Shown here: in pieces, positions 24,601-27,916 of the stretch
Layout: each line of letters opens with the position of its first letter
Numbering within the stretch: the stretch's first letter is position 1
Origin: a virus
DNA length: 27,916 bases
Strand: one strand, 5' to 3'
IMG/VR virus record: IMGVR_UViG_3300009170_000021
Span: 1 to 27,916 of that record
Program-made: the position numbers and the translations under genes
Notes under the pieces: model-generated
Databases searched by the model: none
What the model saw: the letters and a program-made list of their open reading frames with translations, nothing else
Told to the model about the DNA's origin: nothing

Positions 24601-27600
24601 TGGCTTTAGTAACATTAAATAAAATAAATACTAATTTATTTGAGGACTACACTAAACAAGACCTTAATCTAATCCCAGCCTTTGATGTTATATCCCAATT
24701 TAATCCTGAAACTGATAATATAGAATTTTCTATTTATAATGAGTTAAACCAACTTGAATATATAGATTACAGTTATAAAAATTACACTGTTACTTTAGAT
24801 TATAATACTCAACAGAACGCTGTATCTACAGTTAATGTTGATCCTGAAATTGACACTATAAAAGCAGGATATGACCAGGGTAATTACACAGTTGTTTATA
24901 ATTTCTTTCGAAACCAATTATCTTCATCATTAGATAGTCCTTTTTATTTAAAACAGATTTCTTCAGATAGAACTGAGTTAAGATTAGCTAATAATGACAT
25001 CAGTAATGATGAATTAGAAAAATTAGTAAATGAATTTAAAACAGAATTAACCAACTCAGCTTATTTTGAAGATTTTCAAATTAATCTAGGTAATAATAAT
25101 ATTTTTATAGCTAATAACATATTATTAGATACTGTTAGTTATTCTCAATATACTGTTTTAATTAAACTATATGAACCTCTAGAACCTCAATTTCTTGAAA
25201 AAGATACTTTATGGGTAACTCTTCAAACAGCTAGTGAAGTTTCTTTTAATATTAATTTTCCTCCTAGAATAGTTGAACCTGAAAAATCAAAAAAATTAAG
25301 AGGACCAAATTTTGAAGTACAATTAAAGGATGTTGTTAATAATTCTACTCCTTATAAAAATTTAACTTCATTAACAACTACTATTTTAACTTCTTCTTAT
25401 AATGAGTTACAAAATATATTAGCTCAAAAAGGAATAACAGTTAATGTTGATTATAGTGACTTTAATAATTTTGTCTATTTCTCCTCAGCTGAGGAAAGAG
25501 TAAGAAATTTTTATTATAAAGTAAGTTTAATTGAAGAATATCAAAATGAGATAAATAATTTAAATTCTTTAAGTCCAACAGATAATTCTTCAAGTATTTT
25601 GTTACTTGAAAAACAAATAGAAAATACTATTAAAAATTTTGATAGGTATGAATATTACCAATATTACTCATCAGGATCATCAGATGGATTATCAAATATA
25701 TATCCTAAAACTAACTCTGTTCCTCCTTATATCTTAACTTCAACAAGTAGTTTTTTCTCTCAACTTTGGTTAACAACCCAAACTACCTCAGGATCAAATT
25801 ATGATATTGAAAATTCTGATAGGTTAGTTAATAATTTACCATCTTTTGTAAAAGATGATGATACAAATGCTTCTTTCTTTCTATTTTTAGATATGATTGG
25901 CCAGCATTTTGATAACATGTGGGTATATACAAAAGACGTATCAAATCGATTTGATACTGATAATAGATTAAATTATGGTATATCTAAAGATATAGTAGCT
26001 AATGCTATTCAAAGTATGGGAGTTAATTTATATCAAAATAACTTTTCATCAGATGATTTATACTCAGCTTTACTAGGTATAAATGGTTCTGGAAGTTTAT
26101 TACCCCCTACTGGATCTGAATTAATTACAGACTATGTTTATTATAGTGATTATAATTATAGAGGATTTGTTGAATCTTCATCATTATATTATAAAAATGA
26201 TGTGTTCACATGTATAAGCCAGAATTTTATAGTAAATTATGATTATTTCATATCACCCCCAGGAACACCTACTAGCTCAGTTTATTTAAGTGATTTATTA
26301 GCCCAAGGACCTCCAGCTATTGCTTTCTTCACAGGAAGTATACCAAATATATCACCTCCTTTAATTAAACTAGATGATTTAAATAAAGAAACTTACAAAA
26401 GAATTTACCATAATTTACCTTATCTACTTAAGAAAAAAGGTACAGTTGAAGGTTTAAGGGCTCTAATTAATATATTTGGTATCCCTGATACAATATTAAG
26501 AATATCTGAATTTGGAGGTAAGGATAAAGATAATACTAATGATTGGGATTATTTTCAAAATAAATCTAATTATACTTTTTATATCTCATCATCTTTTACA
26601 TCTAGTTTAATAGATATACCTTGGTCTGTTAATAACTTATGGAATTCTCCTAATAACAAACCTCAAACTTTATCTTTTAGGTTTAAACCTAATTCTCTCC
26701 CTCCTTCAAATCAATTTCAAATATTAGCTCATCTTGATGCTGATTTATTTAGTCCTATCAATACTGGATACATAACTCTAACCTATACAGGATCAGGATA
26801 TTCAAGTGCTTCTTATTCAGGATCTATCCCTTCCTCTTCTAACCAATATGCCACTTTAACTTATTGGAGCTCAGGTTCAACTTTAGGTACAAGTTCTGTA
26901 GTTTCAATAGACGCTCCTTTTTATGATGGCAATTGGTGGTCAATTAGTTTATCATCTGGTAGTACTTATACCTTAAAAGCAGCTAATAAAATTTATAATG
27001 GGAACAATGGATTTAAAATAGGTTATACAGCTTCAAACTCAACTACTAATTTAAGTACAGCTTGGAGTGAATCTATACTCTTATATATTCCTTTTATATC
27101 TGCCTCTGGACTACCTAATCCTGTTAGATTTGGGGGAAATATTTATACTTCCTTTATAGGTTCTTATCAAGAATTAAGATATTATAATGTAGAATTAGGT
27201 GAAAATGAGTTTTATGATTTAGTTATGAATCCCTATTCTATAGAAGGATCTAACTACTCATCATCAGCTAATAACCTTATTTTTAGAGCTCCTTTAGGAT
27301 CAGACTTGATAACTACAACAGGAACTAGAACATCTATCCATCCTAAAGTAACTGGATCATTTATTACTAACTCTTTTAGTACTGATAGTAATTACACTAT
27401 AAATACCCGTTCTATATTCTATCCCCAAACTGAATTTATATATTATGACCAACCTACAGTTGGTATAAAAAATAGAATCTCACAAAAAATAAGAATAGAA
27501 GATAATCTTCTCCCAACAGGAGATGTCTTAACTCCATATAGAACTATACAACAAAGATATCCTCAAAGTGAAAGTTATATTCGAGATGTAAATTATATTG

Positions 27601-27916
27601 AAGTAGCTTTTTCACCTCAAAATGAAATTAATGATGATATTAATTCATCAATGGGGTATTTTAATATAGGAGAATATATTGGAGACCCACGTCAAGTATC
27701 TGAATCTTCTTATTCTTATCCTGACTTAGATAGGCTACGTAATTCTTATTTTGACAAATATTATAAAAATTATAATTGGAATGATTATATAAGACTTATC
27801 AAATATTTTGATAATTCTTTATTTAAAATGATTAAAGATTTCACTCCTGCCAAATCAGGTCTTTCAACAGGAGTAGTTATAAAACAACATTTACTTGAAA
27901 GAAATAGACAAAGACC
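24600..27916 (+). CDS. Very large tail/baseplate protein (incomplete at the window edge)
   Basis: The frame runs from the ATG at 24600 (TAATG overlap) to the window end without a stop seen, at least 1105 residues. The N-terminal region contains YTVVYNFFRNQLSSSLDSPF, then ISSDRTELRL. Near residue 600 is the phrase RIYHNLPYLLKKKGTVEGLR followed by ALINIFGIPDTILRISEFGG, and close to the edge PAKSGLSTGVVIKQHLLERN. I associate these with very large structural proteins of T4-like phages, where the central phrase is strongly conserved. Ser/Thr/Asn/Tyr-rich composition and many short strands fit a baseplate-periphery or tail-fibre network protein. The gene is cut by the window end, so its length is unknown. 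Confidence 0.7.
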   Translation, partial: MALVTLNKINTNLFEDYTKQDLNLIPAFDVISQFNPETDNIEFSIYNELNQLEYIDYSYKNYTVTLDYNTQQNAVSTVNVDPEIDTIKAGYDQGNYTVVYNFFRNQLSSSLDSPFYLKQISSDRTELRLANNDISNDELEKLVNEFKTELTNSAYFEDFQINLGNNNIFIANNILLDTVSYSQYTVLIKLYEPLEPQFLEKDTLWVTLQTASEVSFNINFPPRIVEPEKSKKLRGPNFEVQLKDVVNNSTPYKNLTSLTTTILTSSYNELQNILAQKGITVNVDYSDFNNFVYFSSAEERVRNFYYKVSLIEEYQNEINNLNSLSPTDNSSSILLLEKQIENTIKNFDRYEYYQYYSSGSSDGLSNIYPKTNSVPPYILTSTSSFFSQLWLTTQTTSGSNYDIENSDRLVNNLPSFVKDDDTNASFFLFLDMIGQHFDNMWVYTKDVSNRFDTDNRLNYGISKDIVANAIQSMGVNLYQNNFSSDDLYSALLGINGSGSLLPPTGSELITDYVYYSDYNYRGFVESSSLYYKNDVFTCISQNFIVNYDYFISPPGTPTSSVYLSDLLAQGPPAIAFFTGSIPNISPPLIKLDDLNKETYKRIYHNLPYLLKKKGTVEGLRALINIFGIPDTILRISEFGGKDKDNTNDWDYFQNKSNYTFYISSSFTSSLIDIPWSVNNLWNSPNNKPQTLSFRFKPNSLPPSNQFQILAHLDADLFSPINTGYITLTYTGSGYSSASYSGSIPSSSNQYATLTYWSSGSTLGTSSVVSIDAPFYDGNWWSISLSSGSTYTLKAANKIYNGNNGFKIGYTASNSTTNLSTAWSESILLYIPFISASGLPNPVRFGGNIYTSFIGSYQELRYYNVELGENEFYDLVMNPYSIEGSNYSSSANNLIFRAPLGSDLITTTGTRTSIHPKVTGSFITNSFSTDSNYTINTRSIFYPQTEFIYYDQPTVGIKNRISQKIRIEDNLLPTGDVLTPYRTIQQRYPQSESYIRDVNYIEVAFSPQNEINDDINSSMGYFNIGEYIGDPRQVSESSYSYPDLDRLRNSYFDKYYKNYNWNDYIRLIKYFDNSLFKMIKDFTPAKSGLSTGVVIKQHLLERNRQR

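Overview
The window reads as part of a large tailed-phage (myovirus-type) genome infecting a Bacteroidetes, probably flavobacterial, host. The phage assignment rests on a T4-like baseplate block on the right (gp5-like spike, gp25, gp6/baseplate J, large wedge or fibre-like proteins), a gp55-like late sigma factor, three clustered tRNA genes lacking encoded CCA, and a dense array of tiny unknown genes. The host assignment rests on the promoter type (a -33 TTTG-like box, 19 nt, then TATNTTTA, close to the Bacteroidetes TTTG/TAnnTTTG consensus), A-rich leaders with few Shine-Dalgarno sequences, and lipoproteins and secreted proteins of Bacteroidetes type. Every gene I accept lies on the + strand.

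Layout. (1) 35-2258: exported, host-like proteins: a 384-residue beta-helix lipoprotein with a likely surface-export signal, a small membrane protein, a secreted protein and a DUF6150-like repeat protein. (2) 2259-7449: an array of about 20 small genes, mostly unknown, fed by near-identical promoter plus leader cassettes, ending in an AT-hook-like repeat protein. (3) 7450-8427: about 1 kb with no convincing gene, holding 11-bp tandem repeats, a very stable hairpin, G-runs able to form a quadruplex, a G/C-block hairpin, six degenerate 17-19-bp direct repeats mostly 31-34 bp apart, and a perfect 17-bp palindrome. It looks like a replication origin or control region. (4) 8428-11065: more promoter-cassette genes. 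Its first part is almost devoid of cytosine on the + strand: none from 8617 to 9106 and six in 754 nt, including a whole 106-codon gene. A second AT-hook-like protein closes this block. (5) 11066-11442: a second gene-poor stretch. (6) 11527-14408: a putative ADP-ribosyltransferase, a small virion-like protein, a DUF932-type protein and a second lipoprotein. (7) 14418-14697: tRNA-Ser(UGA), tRNA-Ser(GCU), tRNA-Leu(UAG). (8) 14727-18009: HAD phosphatase-like protein, YkuK-type RNase H-fold protein, HD phosphohydrolase and late sigma factor. (9) 18029-27916: tail and baseplate genes, tightly packed with TAATG overlaps; the last gene runs off the window.

Working model. Small early or middle genes are fired one by one by the repeated host-like promoters. 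The gp55-like sigma factor then switches on late genes through a different element, NATATTTA placed 5-8 nt before the start codon with no -33 box, which implies leaderless or nearly leaderless late mRNAs. The cassette array, the cytosine-free stretch and the repeat-rich noncoding region beside it are the most unusual parts. All functions come from reading sequence and recalling families; no database search was run.
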